Shown: positions 36,071 to 43,638 of the stretch, piece by piece
How positions within the stretch are numbered: position 1 is the first letter of the stretch
How the letters are laid out: each line of letters begins with the position of its first letter
Source of the DNA: Chryseobacterium takakiae
GTDB lineage: Bacteria > Bacteroidota > Bacteroidia > Flavobacteriales > Weeksellaceae
DNA length: 64,000 nucleotides
Reading direction: 5' to 3'
Assembly (NCBI RefSeq): GCF_900129385.1
Contig: NZ_FQVO01000005.1
Coordinates: 1 to 64,000 of the forward strand
Notes under the pieces: generated by a model
Databases searched by the model: none
What the model was told of the DNA's origin: nothing
Seen by the model: only the letters and a program-made list of their open reading frames with translations
Position numbers and translations under genes: made by a program

Positions 36071-36610
36071 ATGAAGAAAACAGACATTTGCAGCATAAAC
36101 AATTCAAAAATTATTCTTAACAACGAGATTTTTTTTGAAACTCCGACTGAAAATTTTTTAGACTTTGCAAAGGAAGCCTACAAAACTTTAGAAATCAATT
36201 ATCCTAAATTTCACAAGATGGATAACTTGAGTAAACTCGCCTTTCTTGCCTCTGAAATGATTTTAAAAAATGAAGATCACAGCACAACAGCCATTGTTTT
36301 TGCGAACAGGTCATCAAGTCTGGACACCGATTTTAAATATCAGGAAAGCATCAATTCTCAGGAGAATTATTTTCCAAGTCCTGCGGTTTTTGTGTACACG
36401 CTGCCCAATATTTGCGTGGGAGAAATCAGCATCAGACACAAGATGCAGACCGAGAATGCCTTTTTTGTGCTGGATGAACTTGATGAACAATTATTAAACA
36501 ACTACTCGGAACAGATTTTGCAGTCAGGAAAAGCCGAAAAAGTATTGTGCGGCTGGGTGGAGTTATATCAGGAAAGTTATAATGCTTTTGTATATTTGCT
36601 CACGAACTAA
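36071..36610 (+). CDS. Truncated ketosynthase-like protein lacking the catalytic Cys
   Basis: The 179 residues resemble the first half of a beta-ketoacyl synthase: [20 protein letters not shown] (about 116-135) aligns with the region before the nucleophile, and [17 protein letters not shown] with the segment after it. Where the catalytic Cys should be the sequence reads AFFVLDE, so it cannot condense. Small KS-like proteins of this kind occur in flexirubin loci. It probably serves as a partner subunit or scaffold; the true role is unknown. Confidence 0.65.
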   Translation: MKKTDICSINNSKIILNNEIFFETPTENFLDFAKEAYKTLEINYPKFHKMDNLSKLAFLASEMILKNEDHSTTAIVFANRSSSLDTDFKYQESINSQENYFPSPAVFVYTLPNICVGEISIRHKMQTENAFFVLDELDEQLLNNYSEQILQSGKAEKVLCGWVELYQESYNAFVYLLTN

Positions 36611-36704
36611 TGTAACAATATAACAGTATAACAATGTAACAATGACATTCAGTATAATCAATTGGTAAAACTGCCCCATTGATACATTGGTAAATTTTAA
36701 AATT
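36611..36704. repeat. TGTAACAAT-type palindromic repeat, copy A
   Basis: Degenerate 8-9-base units (TGTAACAAT, ATAACAGT, GTAACAATG) on the left are followed by inverse units (CATTGATACATTGGTA) on the right. The gap lies between the KS-like gene and the first ACP gene. Related sequences occur at 36963-37043, 51390-51481 and 52962-53042. Confidence 0.65.
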
Positions 36705-36962
36705 ATGGAAAATTTAAGAGAAGAATTAAAACACAAAATCATTGAAGTTCTTAATTTAGAAGACGTTGCAGTAGAAGAAATTAAAGATACGGATCCGTTA
36801 TTTGGTGGCGGACTGGGTCTGGATTCTATTGATGCATTGGAACTGATCGTTCTTTTGGATAAAGAATACGGAATAAAATTAGCCGATCCTAAAAAAGGAA
36901 AGGAAATTTTCACCTCCATCGACACCATGGCAAAATACATTGAAGAAAACAGAACAAAATAA
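36705..36962 (+). CDS. Acyl carrier protein
   Basis: An 85-residue ACP starting at MENLREELKH; an upstream in-frame TTG would add repeat-encoded residues. The phosphopantetheine site is Ser41 in GLGLDSIDALEL. It belongs to the aryl-polyene type and should hold the growing polyene chain for the adjacent ketosynthases. Repeat-rich gaps separate it from the genes on both sides. Confidence 0.92.
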   Translation: MENLREELKHKIIEVLNLEDVAVEEIKDTDPLFGGGLGLDSIDALELIVLLDKEYGIKLADPKKGKEIFTSIDTMAKYIEENRTK

Positions 36963-37043
36963 TTCAATCTAACAATGTATCGATCTAGCAATGTACCAAT
37001 ATTGTTACACTGTTAAATTGATATATTGGTACATTATTAAAAG
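36963..37043. repeat. TGTAACAAT-type palindromic repeat, copy B
   Basis: Units such as TAACAATGTAT, AGCAATGTACCAAT, ATTGTTACAC and ATATTGGTACATT form an imperfect inverted repeat between the ACP gene and the ketosynthase gene. Confidence 0.65.
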
Positions 37044-38243
37044 ATGAGTCAAAAAATTGCCATAACGGGAATGGGCATTATTTCTTCCATAGGGAACAAT
37101 GTGGAGGAAAATCTCCAATCCTTACAATCCGGAAAGCACGGAATTTCAGACATTGAACTGTTTGAAACACGCCATGCCGGAAGTATCAAAACAGGTGAGA
37201 TTAAGCTTTCAAACACAGAGCTTATAGAAAAACTTCAGCTGAAAGATGTAAAAAATGCGACCAGAACGGCCCTGTTAGGCATGATTGCGGCAAAAGAAGC
37301 GGTAGAGAATGCTGCTATTACAGACATCAACGAATATAAAACAGGTCTCATTTCCTCAACCAGCGTTGGCGGAATGGATATGACCGAAAAATATTTCTAT
37401 TCCTACGAAGATCTTCCTGAACAGCAAAAATATATTGACTCTCATGATGCTGGAAATTCATCCTTATTGATCGCCGATTATCTGGGTCTGAAAGGGATGG
37501 TCTCAACTATCAGCACGGCTTGTTCTTCAGCAGCGAATGCGATTATGATGGGAGCGAAACTGATTAAGAACGGCGTGTTGGACCGTGTCATCGTTGGCGG
37601 GACAGATGCTCTTTCAAAATTTACTTTAAATGGCTTCAATACGCTGATGATTTTAACGGATTCTTACAATACACCTTTCGATAATAACAGAAAAGGGCTG
37701 AACCTTGGTGAAGCAGCCGCTTTCATCATTTTAGAATCGGATGAAATCGTGAAAAAAACAAATAAAAAAGTGCTTGGCTACCTTTCCGGATATGGAAATG
37801 CCAATGATGCGCACCATCAAACTGCTTCTTCCGAAAACGGGCAGGGTGCCTATTTAGCGATGGAAAAAGCACTGAAAGTTTCAGGGTTAGATAAGGAACA
37901 AATTGATTATATCAACGTTCACGGAACGGCAACCCCAAATAATGATTTATCAGAAGGGATTGCGATGATTAGAATATTCGGAGAAAATAAAGTCCCGGAT
38001 TTCAGTTCTACCAAAGCTTTTACAGGCCATACGCTGGCTGCAGCAGCAGGAATTGAAGCAGTCTATTCACTGCTGGCCCTTCAGAACAATATCATTTTCC
38101 CAAATCTGAATTTCAAAACTAAAATGGCAGAATTTGATCTGACTCCCGTTACGGAGCTTAGAGAGAAAAATATCAATCATGTTCTTTCCAATTCATTTGG
38201 TTTTGGCGGAAATTGTTCAACCTTAATTTTCTCAAAATCATGA
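37044..38243 (+). CDS. Beta-ketoacyl-ACP synthase II-like (polyene KS alpha)
   Basis: The 399-residue enzyme has the complete triad Cys160 (STACSSAAN), His293 (VHGTATPN) and His329 (FTGHTLAAAAG). It is coupled by an ATGA overlap to the chain-length-factor-like gene, so the two proteins probably form a KS-CLF heterodimer like those described for aryl polyenes. It should carry out the repeated malonyl condensations of the polyene. Confidence 0.9.
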   Translation: MSQKIAITGMGIISSIGNNVEENLQSLQSGKHGISDIELFETRHAGSIKTGEIKLSNTELIEKLQLKDVKNATRTALLGMIAAKEAVENAAITDINEYKTGLISSTSVGGMDMTEKYFYSYEDLPEQQKYIDSHDAGNSSLLIADYLGLKGMVSTISTACSSAANAIMMGAKLIKNGVLDRVIVGGTDALSKFTLNGFNTLMILTDSYNTPFDNNRKGLNLGEAAAFIILESDEIVKKTNKKVLGYLSGYGNANDAHHQTASSENGQGAYLAMEKALKVSGLDKEQIDYINVHGTATPNNDLSEGIAMIRIFGENKVPDFSSTKAFTGHTLAAAAGIEAVYSLLALQNNIIFPNLNFKTKMAEFDLTPVTELREKNINHVLSNSFGFGGNCSTLIFSKS

Positions 38244-39301
38244 GTGCGGTTTATATCAACAGTGCAGCCTGCATTTCGGTTCAGGATACTTTAAATAGAA
38301 ATTTTTTAGAGAATTTAAAGCCGGAATATTCAACTCTGGTTTTAAAAGCTATTGAGCCGGCTTACAAAGAATTCATTCCTCCCGCTATGATCAGGAGGAT
38401 GTCTAAAACCGTAAAAATGAGTTCCGTAGCATCACATCATGCTTTGAAAGAGGCAGATGTTGAAAATCCGGATGCGATCATTGTGGGAACCGGAATAGGA
38501 TGTTCTCAGGATTCGGAGAAATTTTTAAAGAATGTGCTGGATAATAACGAAGAATTTTTAACTCCCACTTATTTTATCCAGTCGACTCATAATACGGTGG
38601 CAGGACAGATCGCTTTAGGTCTTCAATGTCATGCATATAATTTCACTTATGTGAATACCTCTTCGTCTCTGGAATTTTCTTTACTGGATGCAAAACTACA
38701 GATTACAGACGGTGAAGCGGAAAATGTTTTGGTAGGTTCAACAGATGAGCAAACCGAAAGAACAATGGAATTGTACCAATTAAACAAAACCATTAAAAAA
38801 GAAGAAAATCTTCCTATTGATTATCTGAACTCAACAAGTAACGGTGTTGTGTGGGGAGAAGGTGCAAGTTTTTTTGTTCTGGGAAAAGAGAAATCTGAAA
38901 ATTCTTACGCCCAACTCAATGATATTCATATTATTAATACGTTAGAATTAGAAGAGACCCGGAGATTTATTGAAGATTTCTTAGCTAAAAATAATCTGTT
39001 GGCTCAGGATATGGATGCGGTAGTTTTGGGTTTCAGCGGAGATGCAAAGTCTGATTTGTATTATAAAAAAGCAGCGGAACTATTTATTGGTTCTTCATTA
39101 ATGTACTACAAACATTTAAGCGGAGAATTCAATACGGCGAGCGGATTTTCTACCTTTATGGCCTGCCATATTCTTAAAAATCAGGAGATTCCGGAAGTGA
39201 TGATGATTAATGATTTGAAAAAAAGAGAAATTAGGAATATTCTGCTTTATAATCATTTGGGTGGAAATGACCACAGCTTGGTTTTGTTAGGTAAAGCTTA
39301 A
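38240..39301 (+). CDS. Chain-length-factor-like ketosynthase homologue
   Basis: The start at 38240 (MSAVYINSAA) overlaps the KS stop as ATGA; 353 residues result. The thiolase fold is kept (IVGTGIGCSQDSEKF, STSNGVVWGEGASFFVLG), but the nucleophile is Ser142 in NTSSSLEF, the HGTA motif is absent and the second His site reads SGEFNTASG. It is therefore not an active condensing enzyme and fits a KS beta/CLF subunit that sets chain length with the upstream KS. Confidence 0.82.
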   Translation: MSAVYINSAACISVQDTLNRNFLENLKPEYSTLVLKAIEPAYKEFIPPAMIRRMSKTVKMSSVASHHALKEADVENPDAIIVGTGIGCSQDSEKFLKNVLDNNEEFLTPTYFIQSTHNTVAGQIALGLQCHAYNFTYVNTSSSLEFSLLDAKLQITDGEAENVLVGSTDEQTERTMELYQLNKTIKKEENLPIDYLNSTSNGVVWGEGASFFVLGKEKSENSYAQLNDIHIINTLELEETRRFIEDFLAKNNLLAQDMDAVVLGFSGDAKSDLYYKKAAELFIGSSLMYYKHLSGEFNTASGFSTFMACHILKNQEIPEVMMINDLKKREIRNILLYNHLGGNDHSLVLLGKA

Positions 39302-39304
39302 GAT

Positions 39305-39337
39305 AAACCTCACAGGTTTTTGAAACCTGTGAGGTTT
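39305..39337. terminator. Perfect hairpin after the CLF-like gene
   Basis: AAACCTCACAGGTTT (39305-39319) and AAACCTGTGAGGTTT (39323-39337) form a 15-bp stem with a 3-base loop, four bases after the CLF-like stop codon. It may end a first transcription unit; it also looks like a dispersed flavobacterial repeat. Confidence 0.6.
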
Positions 39338-39474
39338 GAGAATATAAAGTTTGAACAGGTTTCGTTTGCAAGAGCATTTTATTTAGCAAAGAAAAAAACG
39401 GTACAATTTTCATTTCGACGAAGTATAAATCTCTTAACGATCTTAACATCTAAACTAAAAACATAATGATTAAT

Positions 39475-39514
39475 TTGAGATTTTTCATTCCGCTTTGCTC
39501 CATTCAGAATGACA
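39475..39514. repeat. 40-bp dispersed repeat, copy 1
   Basis: A 40-base sequence that begins TTGAGATTTTTCATTCC and ends CATTCAGAATGACA is repeated at 48708-48747 with five mismatches (35 of 40 identical), in the same orientation. Here it is intergenic, upstream of the polysaccharide deacetylase gene. The neighbouring ATTTCGACGAAGTATAAATC (about 39413) looks like another repeat remnant. Confidence 0.75.
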
Positions 39515-39564
39515 GCACGAATATAGATTATGGATATTTAACCCTAAATTTATGAACAATAAAG

Positions 39565-40320
39565 ATGAAACATTACCTATTTATCCTGTTTTATATTTTC
39601 TGTAATGTTTTTATTTATGCATTTCAGGGAACATTTTGGGTATATCTCTTTTGTTTTTTGATGTTTTCTGCAGTTGTTGTCTGGGGATCTTTTGATATCG
39701 GACTGAATTATTTTATGAACAGCATTCTTCATAAAAGAACGAAAATCAGGGAAGTTGCCCTAACTTTCGACGATGGGCCCACAGAATTTACACCTCAATT
39801 TCTGGATCTGCTTAAGGAAAACAAGATAAAAGCGACTTTCTTTTGTATCGGTAAACAGATCGAAAAATATCCTGAAATTTTCCAAAGAATTGTTGCAGAA
39901 GGTCATACTGTTGGAAATCATACTTTTTCTCATGCTGACAACACAGGTTTTTTATCAACTTCAAAAATGATCGAAGAGATCGAAAAATGTGACGAAGTGA
40001 TGCTGAAAACTGCCAATTTAAAAACAAATTTATACCGACCTCCTTTTGGCGTGACCAATCCGAATATTGCCAGAGCCATCAAAAGAACACGCAAAAAAAG
40101 TATCGGCTGGAACGTACGGTCTTTAGATACCGTTACGAAGGACGAAAAGAAAATTTACCGGAAGATTACTAAAGGGTTAAAAAAAGGAAGCATTCTTCTT
40201 CTTCACGATACCTCAAAAAAAACGTTTAATGTTTTGGCAGATTTATTGGTATTTTTGAAAGAGAATAATTACTCAACTTTTACGGTTGATTCAATGATTA
40301 AAAATCAAAAAAATGATTAA
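39565..40320 (+). CDS. Polysaccharide deacetylase (NodB domain), membrane-anchored
   Basis: The 251-residue protein has two N-terminal hydrophobic helices (about 2-45) followed by a NodB domain. VALTFDDGPTEFTPQ (about 64-78) contains the catalytic and metal-binding Asp pair and GNHTFSHAD (about 116-124) the metal His pair. It would remove an acetyl or similar group from a glycan or glycolipid outside the inner membrane. Its place in the pigment operon is common, but its substrate there is unknown. It overlaps the lolA-like gene by 8 bases. Confidence 0.85.
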   Translation: MKHYLFILFYIFCNVFIYAFQGTFWVYLFCFLMFSAVVVWGSFDIGLNYFMNSILHKRTKIREVALTFDDGPTEFTPQFLDLLKENKIKATFFCIGKQIEKYPEIFQRIVAEGHTVGNHTFSHADNTGFLSTSKMIEEIEKCDEVMLKTANLKTNLYRPPFGVTNPNIARAIKRTRKKSIGWNVRSLDTVTKDEKKIYRKITKGLKKGSILLLHDTSKKTFNVLADLLVFLKENNYSTFTVDSMIKNQKND

Positions 40321-40939
40321 AAATATTGCTTTAGGAGCATTCTTACTGATTTCAGGTGTATTACTTTCTCAAAACACACCAATGTCCGGGGCCGAAGCCA
40401 AAGCATTCGTAGCGAAAGTTTCTTCAGAAACAAAAACAATAAAAACATTACAGGCAGATTTTACACAGACCAAGAAAATGGATTTTCTGGATAAAAGTAT
40501 CATTACTTACGGAAGAATGTCATTAAAAACGCCTGATATGTTGAGCTGGAAATACACAAAACCTTATCAGTACAGCATTGTTTTCAAGGATAATAAAATT
40601 TTTATTAATGATCAGGGCAAAAAATCTTCTGTGGATGCCAAAAGCAAAACTTTCGAAAAAATCAATAAACTAATTGTAGGAAGTTCAAACGGACAGATGT
40701 TCAACGATCCTGAATTCTCAGTAAGTTATCTTAAAAATGGTAATTTCAACATTGCAAAATTCACCCCGAAATCTGCACAGCTGATGAAATACATTAAGCA
40801 AATTGAGTTGTATTTTCCTAAAAACCAATCAACGGTCTCTCAGGTAAATATGACGGAAGCTTCCGGAGATACGACCAATATTGTTTTTAAAAATACTAAA
40901 GCCAATGCACCGGTTGCTGCTTCGGAATTTAGCTTATAG
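40313..40939 (+). CDS. LolA-like periplasmic lipid carrier
   Basis: The 208-residue protein has a signal peptide (1-20, ending LLSQ) and the LolA fold signature: LQADFTQTKKMDFLDKSI (about 45-62), YGRMSLKTPDMLSWKYTKPY (about 65-84). LolA proteins shuttle hydrophobic ligands across the periplasm. In aryl-polyene loci a LolA-like gene is standard, and here it probably carries the pigment with the lipoprotein encoded just downstream. The genes overlap by 35 bases. Confidence 0.87.
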   Translation: MIKNIALGAFLLISGVLLSQNTPMSGAEAKAFVAKVSSETKTIKTLQADFTQTKKMDFLDKSIITYGRMSLKTPDMLSWKYTKPYQYSIVFKDNKIFINDQGKKSSVDAKSKTFEKINKLIVGSSNGQMFNDPEFSVSYLKNGNFNIAKFTPKSAQLMKYIKQIELYFPKNQSTVSQVNMTEASGDTTNIVFKNTKANAPVAASEFSL

Positions 40940-41540
40940 CCTGATATTCATTTTGTTTGTATCATGTAAAACATACAAACTTAATAATGTAAAATCAATT
41001 TCAACTTCAATAAAGAAAGTTGAAAATCTCTATTTTTCATCTCCGGAAGATTATGTGTATAAATGCCAGATGGATATTTATAAAAACCATGTAAGCGGCA
41101 TTCTCATCATAAAAAAAATCAATACAACGACGCAGCGTGTTGTTTTAACATCGGATTTTGGGAATAAATTGATCGACTTTGAACTTTCTGAACAGAATTT
41201 TAAGCTGAATTATGTTCTTCCGGATCTTGATAAAAAAATCGTTATCAATTTTTTACGGAATGATTTCCAGGAACTCTTAAAAAAGGATTATCCCGTATCT
41301 GAAAGTTTTGAAAATGAAACCGACGCTATTCATCTTTCGCGATCTGGTAAGAAAACGTATTATCTATTCTTTAACAAAGAAACCCACTTGCTGAAACAGA
41401 TTGTTTATACCAAGAACAATAAAGAAAAAATAGATTTTACATTCGACGCAAAAAAACATATCTTCGCGGATAGCTTGAATCTTCAACATAAAGATTTTAA
41501 AATCAATATAAAACTATTTCAAATTACTGAAACAGAATAA
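40905..41540 (+). CDS. LolB-like outer-membrane lipoprotein
   Basis: The ATG at 40905 gives 211 residues with a lipoprotein signal ending ILFVSC (Cys21); an in-frame TTG at 40881 lies deeper in lolA. The body (HVSGILIIKKINTTTQRVVL, DFGNKLIDFELSEQNFKLNY, VLPDLDKK) has the strand pattern of LolB/DUF4292- or DUF3261-type lipoproteins, which accompany LolA and MMPL in aryl-polyene loci. It is likely to receive the pigment at the outer membrane. The family assignment is by pattern only. Confidence 0.68.
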   Translation: MHRLLLRNLAYSLIFILFVSCKTYKLNNVKSISTSIKKVENLYFSSPEDYVYKCQMDIYKNHVSGILIIKKINTTTQRVVLTSDFGNKLIDFELSEQNFKLNYVLPDLDKKIVINFLRNDFQELLKKDYPVSESFENETDAIHLSRSGKKTYYLFFNKETHLLKQIVYTKNNKEKIDFTFDAKKHIFADSLNLQHKDFKINIKLFQITETE

Positions 41541-41542
41541 TA

Positions 41543-41923
41543 ATGCAGACTATTCTTACCGATTTTTACAGTTTAGAATCCTACGAAAAGGCAGAAAACG
41601 GAAGTTTTACCGCCCACATTGTGCTTAATAAAGATCATGATATCTTCAAAGGTCATTTTCCGGGAAATCCCGTAACGCCGGGAGTTTGTATGATGCAGAT
41701 TGTGAAAGAACTTTCTGAAGAATTTACTGGACAAAAACTATTTTTGAAATCTGCTTCCAATGTGAAATTTATGGCGATCATTAATCCTTTTGAAACGCCC
41801 GAACTAAAATTACAGCTGGATATTAATGAATCTGAAGAAGAAGTTAAAGTAAAAAACACAACTTCCTTTGGCGAGACTATTGCATTAAAAATGTCAGTTA
41901 ACTATAAAAAACTGGCAAAATGA
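41543..41923 (+). CDS. FabZ/FabA-like 3-hydroxyacyl-ACP dehydratase
   Basis: A 126-residue hotdog protein with FKGHFPGNPVTPGVCMMQIV (about 35-54), the classic FabZ active-site motif with catalytic His38. The partner acid is not obvious in the following helix (KELSEEFTGQ). It starts two bases after the lipoprotein gene and overlaps the next gene by four (ATGA). With two other hotdog proteins upstream it supplies dehydration in polyene elongation. Confidence 0.83.
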   Translation: MQTILTDFYSLESYEKAENGSFTAHIVLNKDHDIFKGHFPGNPVTPGVCMMQIVKELSEEFTGQKLFLKSASNVKFMAIINPFETPELKLQLDINESEEEVKVKNTTSFGETIALKMSVNYKKLAK

Positions 41924-42396
41924 AATTAATTTTTTCGTTCATTACTGCATTTATGCTATTCTTTCAATCCGGAATTGAATCTTTGCGGGAAAGCTATGCT
42001 AAAGCCAATGCATCCAACGCGAATACCGAAGCGTTTATCAATACCGCTGAAAAAAGTTCCGGGTCTGACGCTGTCATCCAGGGGTATAAGGCAGCAGCCA
42101 AAATAATGGAAGCTAAAATCGCAAAGCAGAATAGAAAAGCATTGGTAAAATCCGGCGCTACCAGCCTTGAAAGTATTATCAAAAGCAATCCCAATAATAT
42201 CGAACTTCGTGTTATCAGGATGAGTGTTCAGGAAAATATTCCGAAAATTGTGGGATACAGAGGAAGCCTTAAAGATGATAAAGCTTTCATTCTGAATAAT
42301 TACAGCAAACAAAATTCAGCCTTAAAAAACTATATTAAAAAATTTGCGGTACAATCCAAAACAATGACAGAGGCCGAAAAAGCAAGTTTTAAATAA
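41920..42396 (+). CDS. Small secreted protein of unknown function
   Basis: The 158 residues have an N-terminal hydrophobic signal (about 1-18) and a mainly helical body with LRESYAKANASNANTEAF and AAKIMEAKIAKQNRK that could form helix-hairpin repeats. The gene is tightly packed between a dehydratase and a glycosyltransferase gene in the pigment operon, so a role in export or assembly is likely. I do not recognise the family. Confidence 0.6.
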   Translation: MKLIFSFITAFMLFFQSGIESLRESYAKANASNANTEAFINTAEKSSGSDAVIQGYKAAAKIMEAKIAKQNRKALVKSGATSLESIIKSNPNNIELRVIRMSVQENIPKIVGYRGSLKDDKAFILNNYSKQNSALKNYIKKFAVQSKTMTEAEKASFK

Positions 42397-42400
42397 AACC

Positions 42401-43573
42401 ATGACCCTCACTGAAGTCCAGAAGGCAATTTCCGAAAAGAATATCTGTGTTTTAGTTCCTACCTATAACAATGAAAAAACGCTGAGGAGAGTTATCGGCG
42501 GTGTTTTGGAGTACACGCGTAATATTATTATCGTAAATGACGGCTCTACAGATTCCACACCATTTATTTTACAGGATTATCCCGAAATCAGGATTATTCA
42601 CCTCCCTGAAAATAAAGGAAAAGGAAACGCTCTGAAAACAGGTTTCAGAGAAGCCGAAAAAATGGGCTACAGCTATGCGATCACTATTGATTCTGACGGA
42701 CAGCATTACCCGGATGACATTCCGGTTTTTGTGGAAGCTTTGTTAAAGGAAAATCAGGATATACTTCTGATAGGAAACAGAAACATGGCCCAGGATGGAA
42801 TACCTAAAAAAAGCAGCTTTGGGAATCGTTTTTCTAATTTCTGGTTCTGGTTTGAAACAGGGATTAAACTGGAGGATACACAATCGGGATTCCGGCTGTA
42901 CCCGCTGCATAAAATTCCCAGAAAATATTTTACTCCTAAATTTGAGTTTGAGATCGAAATCATTGTACGGACCGCATGGAGGCATGTTCCTGTAAAAAAT
43001 GTTCCTATAAAAGTATTGTACGATCCTGCAGAAAGAGTGTCCCATTTCAGGCCTTTTAAAGATTTCACCCGAATCAGTATCCTTAATACAATTTTGGTAT
43101 TTATTACACTGGTTTACATTATTCCGAGAAACTTCATCCATAATTTCAAAAAAAAAAGCTTTAAGAGATTTATAAAAGAAGATGTGCTGGAAAGCGACGG
43201 AAGCAACCGAACCAAAGCTTTTTCCGTTGCACTCGGTGTATTGATAGGTTTTTCTCCTTTTTGGGGCTTTCATACGTTGCTTACCATTTCTTTAGCGGTA
43301 CTTTTCAAGCTGAATAAAGTCCTGGCTTTCGTGGCTTCAAATGTAAGCATCCCTCCTTTTATTCCTTTTATTATTGCGGCTTCATTGTTTCTGGGTGCGC
43401 CATTTGTGGGTGGAAACAGCAATATTTTCAGCCAGGAGCTGAATTTTGATCTTGTGAAAAATAATCTTTTGCAATATTTAGTCGGCAGCGCAATATTATC
43501 GGTCTCCATGTCCGTCATTTCCGGGACTGCCGTTTTTCTTTTCCTGAATAAAGTAGATCCGGAAAACACTTAG
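42401..43573 (+). CDS. GT2 glycosyltransferase fused to DUF2062 membrane domain
   Basis: Residues about 15-225 form a GT-A glycosyltransferase with VLVPTYNNEKTLRRVIGGVL, VNDGSTDSTP (about 46-55) and DSDGQHYPDD (about 97-106). After a linker helix near 235-250 the C-terminal 120 residues are DUF2062 (FSVALGVLIGFSPFWGFHTL, ASNVSIPPFIPFIIAASLFL). Such fusions are typical of aryl-polyene/flexirubin loci. The protein would add a sugar or phospho-sugar at the inner membrane; the acceptor is unknown. It closes the plus-strand arm. Confidence 0.85.
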   Translation: MTLTEVQKAISEKNICVLVPTYNNEKTLRRVIGGVLEYTRNIIIVNDGSTDSTPFILQDYPEIRIIHLPENKGKGNALKTGFREAEKMGYSYAITIDSDGQHYPDDIPVFVEALLKENQDILLIGNRNMAQDGIPKKSSFGNRFSNFWFWFETGIKLEDTQSGFRLYPLHKIPRKYFTPKFEFEIEIIVRTAWRHVPVKNVPIKVLYDPAERVSHFRPFKDFTRISILNTILVFITLVYIIPRNFIHNFKKKSFKRFIKEDVLESDGSNRTKAFSVALGVLIGFSPFWGFHTLLTISLAVLFKLNKVLAFVASNVSIPPFIPFIIAASLFLGAPFVGGNSNIFSQELNFDLVKNNLLQYLVGSAILSVSMSVISGTAVFLFLNKVDPENT

Positions 43574-43588
43574 TATTATTGAAACAAA

Positions 43589-43616
43589 AACTGCAAAGCC
43601 TTTTGACCTTGCAGTT
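43589..43616. terminator. Bidirectional terminator
   Basis: AACTGCAA and TTGCAGTT form an 8-bp stem between the convergent GT2-DUF2062 gene and the FG-GAP protein gene, with an A-rich tract on the left and a T-rich tract on the right. Confidence 0.65.
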
Positions 43617-43638
43617 GTATTTAGTATTATTTTTATTG

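Noticed and set aside
39300..39560. CRISPR-like repeat set
   Set aside because: The hairpin and the 40-bp repeat are single local copies without regular spacing or cas genes.
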